Positions 6,868 to 19,025 of a stretch of DNA of 64,000 nt are shown one piece after another. The first letter of the stretch is position 1. Every line of letters begins with the position of its first letter. The position numbers were made by a program, and so were the translations under genes. Under the pieces are notes generated by a model. It saw only the letters and a program-made list of their open reading frames with translations. It had not been told where the DNA came from and did not search any database. The stretch comes from Xanthobacter tagetidis (GTDB taxonomy: Bacteria; Pseudomonadota; Alphaproteobacteria; Rhizobiales; Xanthobacteraceae): positions 50,181-114,180 of the forward strand of contig NZ_RCTF01000019.1 in assembly GCF_003667445.1 (NCBI RefSeq), given 5' to 3'.

Positions 6868-9417
6868 TCAGTTCACCGCGGGGCGTCGGCGCAGCCAGTC
6901 CTCGAAGTCGGGCACCTCCAGCGGGCGCGCGAACAAAAAGCCCTGTGCGGCGTGGCAGTTCAGCTCCCCCAGAAGATCGAGCTGGGCCTTGGTCTCCACG
7001 CCCTCGGCCACCACCGTCATGCCGAGGCTGTGGCCGATGCGGATCACCGCGGTGGCGAGCGCCTGGGCGTTCGCGTCCTCCTCCAGCGCGAGCATGAAGG
7101 AGCGGTCGATCTTCAGCTCGGCGATCGGCAGTTGCGCGAGGGAGGACAGGCTCGAATAGCCGGTGCCGAAATCGTCCATGGCGAGCTTCACCCCCATGGC
7201 CTCGATGGCGCGGGCGGTGCTCAGCGAGTTCGGGTGCTGATCCATCATCACCCGCTCGGTGATCTCGACCCTCAGGTCCGCCGGCTGAAGCCCGTTCTCC
7301 TCCAGCGACTTGGTGATGACGTCCAGCACCGCGCTGGAGCGGAAGCTCACCGGCGAGACGTTCACCGACACGTGCGGCACGTCGAGCCCGAGCGCGCGCC
7401 ATTTGGGGATCAGGCGGCAGGTCTCCTCGATGGCCCAGTGGTCGATGCTCTCGATCAGGCCATACTCTTCCGCCAGCGCGATGAAGCGCGGCGCCGGCAC
7501 CTCGCCGTGCACCGGATCGCTCCAGCGCGTCAGCGCCTCGACGCCGTGGAGCGCGCCGCTCTTGATCGAAACCTGGGGCTGGAACACGAGGCGAAGCTGG
7601 CGGTGGATGATCGCCTCGCGCAGCGCCACGCCGAGCACCAGCCGGTTCTGGGCCTTGAGGTTGAGGTCCTCGGTGAAGAAGTGGAACTTGCCGCGCCCGT
7701 CGCGCTTGGCCTCGTAGAGCGCGGCATCCGCGTGCTTGAGCACGGTCTCGGCGTCTGCCGCGTGGAGCGGATAGATGGCGATGCCGATGCTGGCGCTCAT
7801 GGTGAGGTGCAGGCCCTGCACCGCCACCGGGGCCGTGGAGAGCACCTCCAGCAGGCGCTCCGAGATGAGGGCCGCCTCCTCCGCCGCGCAGCCGCGCAGC
7901 AGCACCGCGAACTCGTCGCCGCCGATGCGCGCCACCATGTCCGCCCCGCGCAGCTGCACCGTGAGGCGGCGCGCGAACTCCAGCAGGATCTGGTCGCCGG
8001 TGGAATGGCCGAGCGTGTCGTTGACGTCCTTGAAGTGGTCCACGTCGAGGATCAGGCACACCACCGTCTCGCCAGTCTCGCTGACCTCGGCCATGGTGGA
8101 GGCGAGGGTCGCAAGCAGGCGGCTGCGGTTCGGCAGGCCGGTGAGCGCGTCGAGCGAGGACAGGCGGGCGATCTGGTCCTCGGCCTCGTTGCGCTCCAGC
8201 GCCAGCGCGCACAGCGGCACGCAGCGCTCCATGATGTGCTCGTGCCAGGGGCCGGGGGCGCGGCGCTCGCGGAAATAGAGCGCGAAGGTACCGGCCACCT
8301 GCCCGGTGCGGTTCTTCACCGGGATCGACCAGCAGGCCACGAGGTCCGCCGGCAGCGGCAGGTGGCGGTAGGGCTCCCAGAGTGGGCTGGTGGCGATGTC
8401 GGTGACGATCACGGGCTCGCCGCGGAATGCGGCGGTTCCGCACGAGCCCACGTCGGGGCCGATGGGCAGGCCCTCCAGGGCCGCCGCATACTCCTCCGGC
8501 AGGCTGGGCGCGGCGAGCGGATGCAGGCGGCCGTCCTTGCTCACCGACATGATCGAGCAGACGACGCCGGGCAGGATCGCCTCCACCTTGCGGCAGATCA
8601 GTTCGGCGACATGGGTCAGCGGCACGTCGGCGGTCGCCGCCGCCAGCACCTCGCGCTGGAGCGTATCGATTTGCTTGCTCTCGGTAATGTCCGTGAGCAC
8701 GGCGACGATGTTCCTCAGTTCGTTGCGTTCACGATCGTAAACCGGGCTGATGGCGGCGGAAACCCACACTTGGCGATCCGTCTTGTGGCGGCAGAGCAGC
8801 TCCTCCGAGAACGGGACGCGCTCGCGCACCTTCTGCCGAAGCCGGTTCTCGATGACGGCATCGCCGAATTCGCCCACCAGGAACGACAGCGGGCTGTGGC
8901 CCGCGATTTCCTCGCGGCTATACCCGAAAACCTGGGTGAAGGCGCGGTTTACATAGATGATGCGCTGCTGGCCATCGGTGACGAGGACCACCCGGTCGGT
9001 CTCGTTGGCGACCAGGGAGAGGATGTAAAGTTCGGTCCGGCTTGCGACCTCCTCGGTCACATTGCGGATGAAGGCGGCGTAGTTCACTGCGTCTCCCACC
9101 TGCGCCCGGCTGAGCGAGAGCAGGCCCCATATGCGCTTCCCGTCCTTGCGCTGGATCGCCACCTCCCGGCTGAGGCCGACGAGGCCATCCGTGCCGGCCC
9201 GCCGGTTCGCATCGACGAGGCCGTCATGGCTGTCGCGCAGCTCCGGCGGCACCAGCACACGCACATTGTGCCCCAGGACCTCCCCGGGCGTATAGCCGAA
9301 CATGCGTTCAGCGGCAGGATTGAAATAGGTGATGCAGTTGGATTGGTCGATGAAAACCACGGCGTCGATGGCCTGATTGAGCGCCGCCCAGGAGAGATCG
9401 CCGGTCTGCTCAACCAT
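6868..9417 (-). CDS. PAS-PAS-GAF-GGDEF-EAL cyclic-di-GMP enzyme, DosP-like
   Basis: 849 residues from the ATG at 9417, which has GGAG and AAAGGA just upstream; a TTG at 9432 is less likely. Order: PAS-A ~10-125, PAS-B ~135-250, GAF ~260-405, GGDEF ~425-580, EAL ~595-845. PAS-A resembles the heme PAS of E. coli DosP and rhizobial FixL: the proximal His is present (His64, in RDSHDG), while the position of DosP's distal Met ligand is Leu82 (GLSRE). The cyclase motif IGGDEF is intact and has an RxxD inhibitory site (RGAD) five residues before it. The EAL domain keeps VEALTRW, DDFGTGYSS and EGVET, so phosphodiesterase activity is likely. No N-terminal membrane segment is seen, so it should be cytosolic. 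Confidence 0.9.
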   Translation of the reverse strand: MVEQTGDLSWAALNQAIDAVVFIDQSNCITYFNPAAERMFGYTPGEVLGHNVRVLVPPELRDSHDGLVDANRRAGTDGLVGLSREVAIQRKDGKRIWGLLSLSRAQVGDAVNYAAFIRNVTEEVASRTELYILSLVANETDRVVLVTDGQQRIIYVNRAFTQVFGYSREEIAGHSPLSFLVGEFGDAVIENRLRQKVRERVPFSEELLCRHKTDRQVWVSAAISPVYDRERNELRNIVAVLTDITESKQIDTLQREVLAAATADVPLTHVAELICRKVEAILPGVVCSIMSVSKDGRLHPLAAPSLPEEYAAALEGLPIGPDVGSCGTAAFRGEPVIVTDIATSPLWEPYRHLPLPADLVACWSIPVKNRTGQVAGTFALYFRERRAPGPWHEHIMERCVPLCALALERNEAEDQIARLSSLDALTGLPNRSRLLATLASTMAEVSETGETVVCLILDVDHFKDVNDTLGHSTGDQILLEFARRLTVQLRGADMVARIGGDEFAVLLRGCAAEEAALISERLLEVLSTAPVAVQGLHLTMSASIGIAIYPLHAADAETVLKHADAALYEAKRDGRGKFHFFTEDLNLKAQNRLVLGVALREAIIHRQLRLVFQPQVSIKSGALHGVEALTRWSDPVHGEVPAPRFIALAEEYGLIESIDHWAIEETCRLIPKWRALGLDVPHVSVNVSPVSFRSSAVLDVITKSLEENGLQPADLRVEITERVMMDQHPNSLSTARAIEAMGVKLAMDDFGTGYSSLSSLAQLPIAELKIDRSFMLALEEDANAQALATAVIRIGHSLGMTVVAEGVETKAQLDLLGELNCHAAQGFLFARPLEVPDFEDWLRRRPAVN

Positions 9418-9432
9418 TCCTTTCCACTCCAA

Positions 9433-9854
9433 TGTCCCTAGAACTCAAGGTGAACAAGAGCCCAGAGAACTGGAGCCCGGGGAAGCACGCAATCCTCCCG
9501 CGCACCAGCAATGGATATTACGGTTAATCCTTGCCCATTGGTGTACAAAGTCAAGGAATGGTTACGCTCACGCTTGGTTAACGTCAGGCGCCGCGGGTTT
9601 CGGTCCGGCCTTTTTCCGGCAAAATGCCGGCCGGCCCCGACAGGGGGCATGCTCCGCCGCTTGGCGCTCCAACGAGGACCGGCGCGAGCTCGCCACCCGA
9701 GATTGCAACGATTTGAATCGGACCACCGCTGGCAGCGCGACATCCTGGCGCGGTAGCCTGCTGAGGATAACGCCGCGACGCGCGATGTCCACCACGCCGC
9801 CATTGACGCGGGCGGCCGTCCGCACCCGCCGGCCGCCCCGGGGGATGGGCCGGC
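9433..9854. other. 422-bp intergenic region, no gene seen
   Basis: This gap lies upstream of the DosP-like gene and downstream of gltX. Bases ~9510-9590 are noticeably AT-richer than the surroundings and contain, on the minus strand, a TTGACT (9549-9554) that could be a -35 element for the DosP-like gene; no convincing -10 accompanies it. Short open frames here have no recognisable domain or ribosome site, and I do not call them genes. Confidence 0.5.
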
Positions 9855-11258
9855 TCAGAGCGGTTTTTCACTACCGCGCAGACGCAGATCCACCCGCGCC
9901 CGGCCCATCAGCGGCAGCAGGCCGGCCAGTTCCGGCCCCTTGTCCGCGCCCGTCAGCGCGCGCCGCAGGGGCTGGAACAGCGCCTTGCCGCTGCGCCCGC
10001 TCGCCGCCTTGAGCGCGGCGATCCAGGCGCCATAGGTGGCTTCGCCCCACGGCTCCGGCGGCAGCAGCGCCGCGGCGTCCGCCAGAAAGGCCGCATCCTC
10101 GGGCGCGGCCGCGTTCGCGAGCGGCTGGCGGCACACGCGCCACCAGTGCGCGGCGTCCTCGAACCGCGCGAGATTGCCGCGAACCGCCAGCCAGAACGCC
10201 TCGCCCCCCTCGATGCCCTGCGCCAGAAGGCGCGCGCGGGCCGCCGCGAACGGCATCGCATGAAGGGTGCGGGCGGTGAGGCCGGCCAGTTCCTGCGGAT
10301 CGAACCGCGCCGGGGCGCGGGAGATGGAAGCGAGGTCCACCACCGCCGCCAGCTCGTCGAGGCTCGCCACCGGCTGCACCGCGTGGGCGGTGCCCACGAG
10401 GACCGCGGCCGCCGCCAGCGCGAGCGGCTCGATGCCGTCGGCGCGCAGGGCCGACAGCGAGAGATGGCCGAGGCGCTTGGAGAGCCCCTCCCCGCTCGGC
10501 AACGTCAGAAGATTGTGGTGCGCGAACAGCGGCGGCGTTCCGCCCAGCGCCTCGATGATCTCGATCTGCACCGCGGTGTTGGTGACGTGGTCCTCGCCAC
10601 GCACCACCTGCGTGACGCCCAGCGCGATGTCGTCCACCACCGAGGGCAGCGTGTAGAGGAAGGAGCCGTCGGCACGCACCAGCACCGGATCGGACAGGCT
10701 CGCCGTATCCACGCGCTGCGGCCCGCGCACGCCGTCATCCCAGGCGACGTCGCGATGGGCGAGCAGGAAGCGCCAGTGCGGCGCGCGGCCCTCGGCGGCG
10801 AAGCGGGAGCGCTCGGCCTCGGTGAGGCGCAGGGCGGCGCGATCGTAGACCGGCGGCAGGCCGCGGGCGCGCTGGAGCTTGCGCTTGAGGTCCAGCTCCT
10901 CCTCGCTCTCGTAGCAGGGATAGAGCCGGCCGGCCGCCTTCAGCCGCTCGGCCGCTTCCGCATAGAGCCCCAGGCGGTCGGACTGCCGCACGCGGATGTC
11001 GGGGGGGATGCCCAGCCAGTCGAGGTCGGCGGCGATGGCGTCGGCGAATTCGGCGCGCGAGCGCGCAGCATCGGTGTCGTCGAGGCGCAGGATGAAGGTG
11101 CCGCCCCGGCGCCGGGCGATCAGCGCGTTCAGGAGCGCGGTGCGGGCATTGCCCACATGCAGGAGGCCGGTGGGGGACGGCGCGAAGCGCAGGACCGGCG
11201 GCGATGCGACAGGCGGGGAAGCGTCAGGCGGGGAAACGTCAGGCATGGCGCCCGCCAT
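9855..11258 (-). CDS. gltX: glutamyl-tRNA synthetase
   Basis: 467 residues. Charges tRNA with glutamate. The class I HIGH motif appears as HVGN in APSPTGLLHVGNAR, and the KMSKS loop as GLSKR in SGEGLSKRLGHL. The middle SDPVLVRADGSFLYTLPSVVDDI and VVRGEDHVTNT blocks are diagnostic. It matches the form with SGEGLSKR that is widespread in Alphaproteobacteria, many of which carry two GltX paralogues with split tRNA specificity; which role this copy has cannot be told here. The first ~20 residues are a short PPDASPPVASPP-type repeat not needed for the fold, so a slightly later start is possible. Confidence 0.93.
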   Translation of the reverse strand: MAGAMPDVSPPDASPPVASPPVLRFAPSPTGLLHVGNARTALLNALIARRRGGTFILRLDDTDAARSRAEFADAIAADLDWLGIPPDIRVRQSDRLGLYAEAAERLKAAGRLYPCYESEEELDLKRKLQRARGLPPVYDRAALRLTEAERSRFAAEGRAPHWRFLLAHRDVAWDDGVRGPQRVDTASLSDPVLVRADGSFLYTLPSVVDDIALGVTQVVRGEDHVTNTAVQIEIIEALGGTPPLFAHHNLLTLPSGEGLSKRLGHLSLSALRADGIEPLALAAAAVLVGTAHAVQPVASLDELAAVVDLASISRAPARFDPQELAGLTARTLHAMPFAAARARLLAQGIEGGEAFWLAVRGNLARFEDAAHWWRVCRQPLANAAAPEDAAFLADAAALLPPEPWGEATYGAWIAALKAASGRSGKALFQPLRRALTGADKGPELAGLLPLMGRARVDLRLRGSEKPL

Positions 11259-11363
11259 AGCCCGGCGCGCGCCGTTCGTCGATGGCCGGCCGCGCGGCAG
11301 AAGCGTCCGGGGCCGGTCCGGCGGGCGGGAAGCTCCCGTCCGCCGGAGAGGATGGCGGCGGCC

Positions 11364-13037
11364 TCAGGGCCGCTGCGGCGGCGGGCAGTTCGGACCCTGG
11401 CAGGCCGGACGCTGCTGGCGCTGCTGGTTCTGCTGCTGCGGCTGCTGACGCTGCTGCTGTTGGCGCTGCTGCTGTTGGATCTGCTGCTGCTGGCGCTGTT
11501 GCATCTGCTGCTGCTGGATCTGACGCTGCTGCTGCTGCCTCTGCTGCTGTTGGATCTGCTGCTGCTGACGCTGCTGCATCTGCTGCTGCTGGATCTGACG
11601 CTGCTGCTGCTGCCTCTGCTGGATCTGCTGCTGCTGAAGCTGCTGCTGCTGGCGTTGCTGCTGCATCTGCTGCTGGCGTTGCTGGATCTGCTGCTGCTGG
11701 ATCTGCTGCTGCTGACGCTGCTGGTTCTGCTGCAACTGCTTCTGCTGCTGCATCTGCTGCTGACGCTGCTGATACTGCTGCTGCTGCAGTTGCTGGCGCT
11801 GCTGGTGGTACTGCTGCTGCGGGGTGAGCCCGCCGCCCGGACCACCGGGAACCGCTCCAGGCATGCCAGGCCGGCCAGGGCCGCCAGGCGTGCCGGGACC
11901 ACCCGGTCCGCCGGGGCCGCCAGGACCACCAGGCGTCACACCGGGCGCGCCGGGTCCACCGGGACGGCCAGGACCGCCAGGCGTGCCGGGACCACCCGGT
12001 CCGCCAGGGCCACCCGGACCACCAGGCGTCACGCCGGGACCGCCGGGGCCACCGGGGCCACCGGGACGGCCAGGACCGCCGGGCATGCCGGGACCACCCG
12101 GTCCGCCGGGACCGCCAGGACCACCAGGCGTCACGCCGGGACCGCCGGGGCCACCAGGTCCGCCGGGACGGCCAGGACCGCCGGGCATGCCGGGACCACC
12201 CGGTCCGCCAGGGCCACCCGGACCACCAGGCGTCACGCCGGGACCACCGGGGCCACCGGGTCCGCCGGGACGGCCGGGGCCGCCGGGCATGCCGGGACCG
12301 CCCGGTCCGCCCGGTCCGCCGGGACCACCAGGACCCCAACCGGGACCGCCAGGACCCCCGGGCCCACCGGGACGACCGGGACCGCCGGGATAACCGGGGC
12401 CACCCGGTCCGCCAGGACCGCCAGGACCACCCCAGCCGGGACCGCCAGGACCACCCGGTCCGCCGGGACGACCGGGACCGCCGGGATAGCCCCAGCCGGG
12501 GCCGGGGCGCCAGCCGGGAGGCGGCGGGGGACGCATGCCGGGCGGGGGCGCGTAGCCGGGGCGCCACCAGCCGGGCGGACGCACGCCGGGAGGCGGCACC
12601 GGCCAGCCGGGACGCGGCCGCCAGACGTAATTGTTCCAGCGATAGCGGTCGGCATACCAGGGCAGGCCGACATAATAGCGGTTCCAGTAGTCGTTCACCG
12701 CGAACGTCACCACCGGGATGCCCACCGCCGCGAGCGCCACGTCGGGCAGGAGGGAGGTCACCACCTCGCTCTGCTCCTGCTGCTGGAAGCCGAGATATTC
12801 CGCGAACACCCAGCCGCGATAGTCGCCCCAGAGCACGTCGCACCAGGACTGGTCGTCGAGGCAGCCCTCGATGTCCACCGGCGTTCCCTCGGGGATCACG
12901 CCGATGCTCTGGAACTCGGTGTCCGGCCCGGTGCGCATGTTGACGTTGGCCGTCGTGAACCCCGGCGCAGCCACAGCAATGCTGGAGGCTGCCGCCAAGA
13001 GGCCGGCTACGAGACCGACCGTGCTCCATATCCTCAT
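11364..13037 (-). CDS. secreted SH3-domain protein with collagen-like and Gln-rich tails
   Basis: 557 residues from the ATG at 13037, with GGGAGC upstream. A signal peptide (MRIWSTVGLVAGLLAAASS, cleavage near AVAA) is followed by a bacterial SH3 domain at ~25-80 (NVNMRTGPDTEF ... YRGWVFAEYL), a Tyr/Trp-rich segment, a Pro-rich segment, then ~235 residues of Gly-Pro-Gly triplets with a 34-residue period, and finally ~150 residues dominated by Gln with Arg/Met/Ile spaced through it. The two C-terminal Cys sit in ACQGPNC. SH3b domains often bind cell-wall or surface ligands; the tails suggest a fibrous or aggregating extracytoplasmic protein. Function unknown. It lies 105 bases upstream of gltX on the same strand. 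Confidence 0.8.
   Translation of the reverse strand: MRIWSTVGLVAGLLAAASSIAVAAPGFTTANVNMRTGPDTEFQSIGVIPEGTPVDIEGCLDDQSWCDVLWGDYRGWVFAEYLGFQQQEQSEVVTSLLPDVALAAVGIPVVTFAVNDYWNRYYVGLPWYADRYRWNNYVWRPRPGWPVPPPGVRPPGWWRPGYAPPPGMRPPPPPGWRPGPGWGYPGGPGRPGGPGGPGGPGWGGPGGPGGPGGPGYPGGPGRPGGPGGPGGPGWGPGGPGGPGGPGGPGMPGGPGRPGGPGGPGGPGVTPGGPGGPGGPGGPGMPGGPGRPGGPGGPGGPGVTPGGPGGPGGPGGPGMPGGPGRPGGPGGPGGPGVTPGGPGGPGGPGGPGTPGGPGRPGGPGAPGVTPGGPGGPGGPGGPGTPGGPGRPGMPGAVPGGPGGGLTPQQQYHQQRQQLQQQQYQQRQQQMQQQKQLQQNQQRQQQQIQQQQIQQRQQQMQQQRQQQQLQQQQIQQRQQQQRQIQQQQMQQRQQQQIQQQQRQQQQRQIQQQQMQQRQQQQIQQQQRQQQQRQQPQQQNQQRQQRPACQGPNCPPPQRP
11827..12530. repeat. collagen-like coding repeat with 102-bp period
   Basis: Within the SH3 protein gene, Gly-X-Y coding DNA repeats with a period of 102 bases: the motif GGCGTCACGCCGGG recurs at about 12025, 12127 and 12229, with a diverged copy near 11934. 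Each period encodes 34 residues beginning VTPGG. Because CCN and GGN are complementary, the opposite strand also reads as Pro-Gly triplets. Confidence 0.85.
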
Positions 13038-13152
13038 GGATTGCTCCCTACGGCTCCAGTCCGAGCCGATAAAACGAAGTGTAGCAAGCACCTCGTGGCG
13101 TTTCCTATGCGCAAGCGCGACTTTTACCGAGCGGGACAATGACCTAATTGCG

Positions 13153-14574
13153 TCATGAGAACGTGAACGGAACGATGTCGCGCACGTTCTCGTCGATGCG
13201 GATGTCGCGGTCGAGCGGCGGGAAGGCGCGCAGATCGCAGTCGCGGCGCGGGCAGATGCGGCAGGAGACGCCGAGCTTCGCCACCGGCGCCGCCTTCAGA
13301 TCGAGCCCGTCCGCATAGACGATGTCGTGGGCGAAGGAGGCTTCGCAGCCGAGGCCCAGCGCATAGGCGCGCGCCGGCTGGCCGTGGCGCGTTGCCGGAA
13401 TCGACACCGAGCGGGCAAGGCAGATGTAGCGCACCCCGTCCGGCATCTCGCCCACCTGCACCAAAGTGCGGCCCGCCATCTCGAACGCCTCGTGCACGTT
13501 CCAGGCGGCGCAGGCGCCGCCGTGGCGCGCGAACTGGAAGCGCGTCGCCGAGTGGCGCTTGGTGATGTTGCCGGCGCGGTCCACCTTGGCGAAATAGAAC
13601 GGCACGCCCTTCGCCCCCGGCCGCTGGAGCGTGGAGAGGCGATGGAACACCTGCTCCAGGCTGGCGCCGCTGTCGAGCACCAGCCGGTCGAGGTCGTGCC
13701 GGCGCGCGCGGGCAAGGTCCAGGAAGCGGCGGTAGGGCAGCATCAGGGCGCCGGCGAAATAATTGTAGAGCGCGAGCTTGCAGATCTCCGCCGCGGTCTG
13801 GCCGCGGAAGCGGGCCGAGGCGACGGTGGAGGCCACCAGCTCGGCATGCTCCAATTGGGCGATGGTGGCGGCGAGGCGGAAGGCGCGCGAAGCCGGCGCC
13901 AGCGTGCCCGAGAGCACCAGCCGGCGGGTCCTGGGGTCGAAGCTCGACAACGGCTCGGCGGGATCGGCGTGGCCGGTCTCCACGCTCACCTGGTGGCGGG
14001 CGGCGAGATGGGCGGTGAAGGCTTGCTCGGGCGGCACCCCCTCCAGGATGCCGAGGGTGAGCGCCACCGCCTCCGCGGCGCGGTCGAGGCTGTCCACGTA
14101 ATTGTCGACGTAGTGGAAATAGTCGCGCACCTCCTCGTAGGGCACGAGCTTGGCCTCGTCGCCGGGGGCGATGCCGGCGGTCAGCATGTCGTCGAGCGAG
14201 GCGCGCCATTCCGCCGTGCGCCGCAGCGCCACGTGCATGCGCAGGAAGGCGTGGGCAAAGGCGGGCGAAAGGTTCGCCACCGCCTTCACGTCCTGCAGGC
14301 CGAGGTCGAGGTCGCGGAACAGGGGGTCGGCGGCGGCCTCGCGCAGGTCGGCGACCAGCCGGTCGAGGTCCTCGGCTCCGAACGAGGTGATGTCGACGTC
14401 GAAGGTGCGCGAGATGGCGATCAGCACCGAGGCGGTGAGCGGGCGCTGGTTGCTCTCGATCTGGTTGATGTAGGAGGGCGAGACGGCGAGGCGTTGCGCC
14501 AGCTCGCTCTGCTTGAGCCCGAGCTTTTCGCGCAGCCGCCGCACCGCGTGACCCGCATAGACCTTCTGGCGCAT
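13153..14574 (-). CDS. ScfR-family (short-chain fatty acyl-CoA) transcriptional regulator
   Basis: 473 residues: an XRE helix-turn-helix at ~8-65 (LKQSELAQRLAVSPSYINQIESNQRP), a central IrrE-like/DUF955 domain whose metal-protease motif is degenerate (QLEHAEL in place of HExxH), and a C-terminal DUF2083 region with four Cys in SCRICPRRDC and a nearby NVHEAF segment. This is the architecture of ScfR regulators such as RamB, MccR and PccR; PccR of Rhodobacter sphaeroides activates propionyl-CoA carboxylase. It is divergent from pccB across a 204-base AT-rich spacer, so it most likely controls the propionyl-CoA genes in response to an acyl-CoA. Confidence 0.88.
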   Translation of the reverse strand: MRQKVYAGHAVRRLREKLGLKQSELAQRLAVSPSYINQIESNQRPLTASVLIAISRTFDVDITSFGAEDLDRLVADLREAAADPLFRDLDLGLQDVKAVANLSPAFAHAFLRMHVALRRTAEWRASLDDMLTAGIAPGDEAKLVPYEEVRDYFHYVDNYVDSLDRAAEAVALTLGILEGVPPEQAFTAHLAARHQVSVETGHADPAEPLSSFDPRTRRLVLSGTLAPASRAFRLAATIAQLEHAELVASTVASARFRGQTAAEICKLALYNYFAGALMLPYRRFLDLARARRHDLDRLVLDSGASLEQVFHRLSTLQRPGAKGVPFYFAKVDRAGNITKRHSATRFQFARHGGACAAWNVHEAFEMAGRTLVQVGEMPDGVRYICLARSVSIPATRHGQPARAYALGLGCEASFAHDIVYADGLDLKAAPVAKLGVSCRICPRRDCDLRAFPPLDRDIRIDENVRDIVPFTFS

Positions 14575-14640
14575 GGCTGAGGCCGTATCCCGCTACTATA
14601 GGTAATAAAACACCGCTTCACTTGCCGCAAGGCGATGCGT

Positions 14641-14664
14641 TTGTGATAATTTCACAATTCACAA
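14641..14664. promoter_or_regulatory. inverted plus direct repeat, candidate ScfR operator
   Basis: Between the ScfR gene and pccB, TTGTGA-TAATT-TCACAA (14641-14657) is a perfect 6-bp inverted repeat, and TTCACAA is repeated in tandem at 14651-14657 and 14658-14664. The stretch stands out from ~70% GC surroundings as strongly AT-rich. ScfR proteins are known to bind symmetric AT-rich elements at such positions; the match to this regulator is inference. Confidence 0.5.
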
Positions 14665-14778
14665 CACAAAACTTTTACATATTCAAGCCGGCCCCGCTTC
14701 TTGTTAGCCAAGGAAGGCCCGTCGCGCATGCCAGGCGCGCACGGCGCATCCGCGGTCGCGTGCAAGGGAGTGGGCGTC

Positions 14779-16311
<1,533 letters not shown>

Positions 16312-16362
16312 GGGGCTGGGGCCGAAGCTCGCTGCCAGAAACCGCCGCGCCGTTGTGAGCCT

Positions 16363-16395
16363 CCGTCATCCCCCGGCTTGTCCGGGGGATGACGG
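16363..16395. repeat. 14-bp hairpin repeat between pccB and pccA
   Basis: CCGTCATCCCCCGG (16363-16376) and CCGGGGGATGACGG (16382-16395) are perfect inverted arms around a 5-base loop. The same family of sequence is seen at 2441-2552. It has no T-tract, so a full terminator is unlikely; partial attenuation or mRNA stabilisation between the two subunit genes is possible. Confidence 0.75.
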
Positions 16396-16470
16396 CGCAG
16401 GAACGAAAGCGCCGCGCCGAAGAACCCGATCCAAGATTACGCGCGCCACTGGCGCAAAGGAACGAACGCC

Positions 16471-18501
<2,031 letters not shown>

Positions 18502-18540
18502 GGCCTTAGCGATGCGCCCCGTCCTTCCCACCCCGCGCGC

Positions 18541-18767
18541 CGTCATGCTCCGGCTTGACCGGAGCATCCATGGCGTAGCGCGGGGCGATGGGCGCCGCAT
18601 GGGCCCTCCGGTCAAGCCGGAGGGCGACGGCGGTTGGGGGGGCGACGGCCGTTGGGCGGAGGGCGGCGGCGGTTGGACGGCACCGTTCCCCGGCCCAGCG
18701 ACGGCGCAGCCGGAGCGCCGAGCCGGGGTCCAGGGGAAGCGTCTGCGCAGCAGGCAAAACCCTGCGC
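18541..18767. repeat. intergenic tandem repeat, copy 1
   Basis: First of two near-identical blocks in the 753-base gap between pccA and cfa; the second begins 258 bases later. It starts CGTCATGCTCCGGC and ends near GGCAAAACCCTG, with inner palindromes such as CTCCGGCTTGACCGGAG and CTCCGGTCAAGCCGGAG. No gene is seen inside; open frames through it are repeats of GC-rich sequence. Confidence 0.8.
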
Positions 18768-18798
18768 CATCTCCAATGACCCGCTCCGCCTTTCCCGC

Positions 18799-19025
18799 CG
18801 TCACGCTCCGGCCTCGCCGGAGCATCCATGGCGCGGCGCGGGGCGACCGAGGCCGCATGGGCCCTCCGGTCAAGCCGGAGGGCGACGGCGGTTGGGGGGG
18901 CGACGGCCGTTGGGCGGAGGCCGACGGCAGTTGGGGGGCACCGTTCCCCGGCCCAGCGACGGCGCAGCCGGAGCGCCGAGCCGGGGTCCAGGGGAAGCGT
19001 CTGCGCAGCAGGCAAAACCCTGCCC
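18799..19025. repeat. intergenic tandem repeat, copy 2
   Basis: Second copy of the block at 18541, offset by 258 bases with scattered substitutions and the same end sequence GGCAAAACCCTG. The remaining gap to cfa (19026-19254) carries a further diverged fragment (CTGGGTCCCGGCTC near 19083) and nothing gene-like. Part of the same sequence recurs at 20501-20549. Confidence 0.8.

Noticed and set aside
9511..9756. An 81-codon plus-strand frame upstream of the DosP-like gene
   Set aside because: No ribosome site, no recognisable domain, strongly Arg-rich; more likely promoter DNA.
11934..12330. Regularly spaced repeats resembling a CRISPR array
   Set aside because: The 102-bp period has no unique spacers, stays in one reading frame and encodes Gly-X-Y triplets; no cas genes are nearby.
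11824..12393. Collagen-like Gly-Pro protein on the plus strand
   Set aside because: CCN/GGN triplets read as Pro-Gly on both strands. There is no start region, signal peptide or other domain on this strand.
10146..13142. A 998-codon plus-strand frame with long Leu runs and Gly/Thr/Arg repeats
   Set aside because: The Leu runs are the complement of the CAG glutamine codons and the repeats are the complement of the collagen-like DNA of the SH3 gene; the minus-strand product has a signal peptide and a real SH3 domain.
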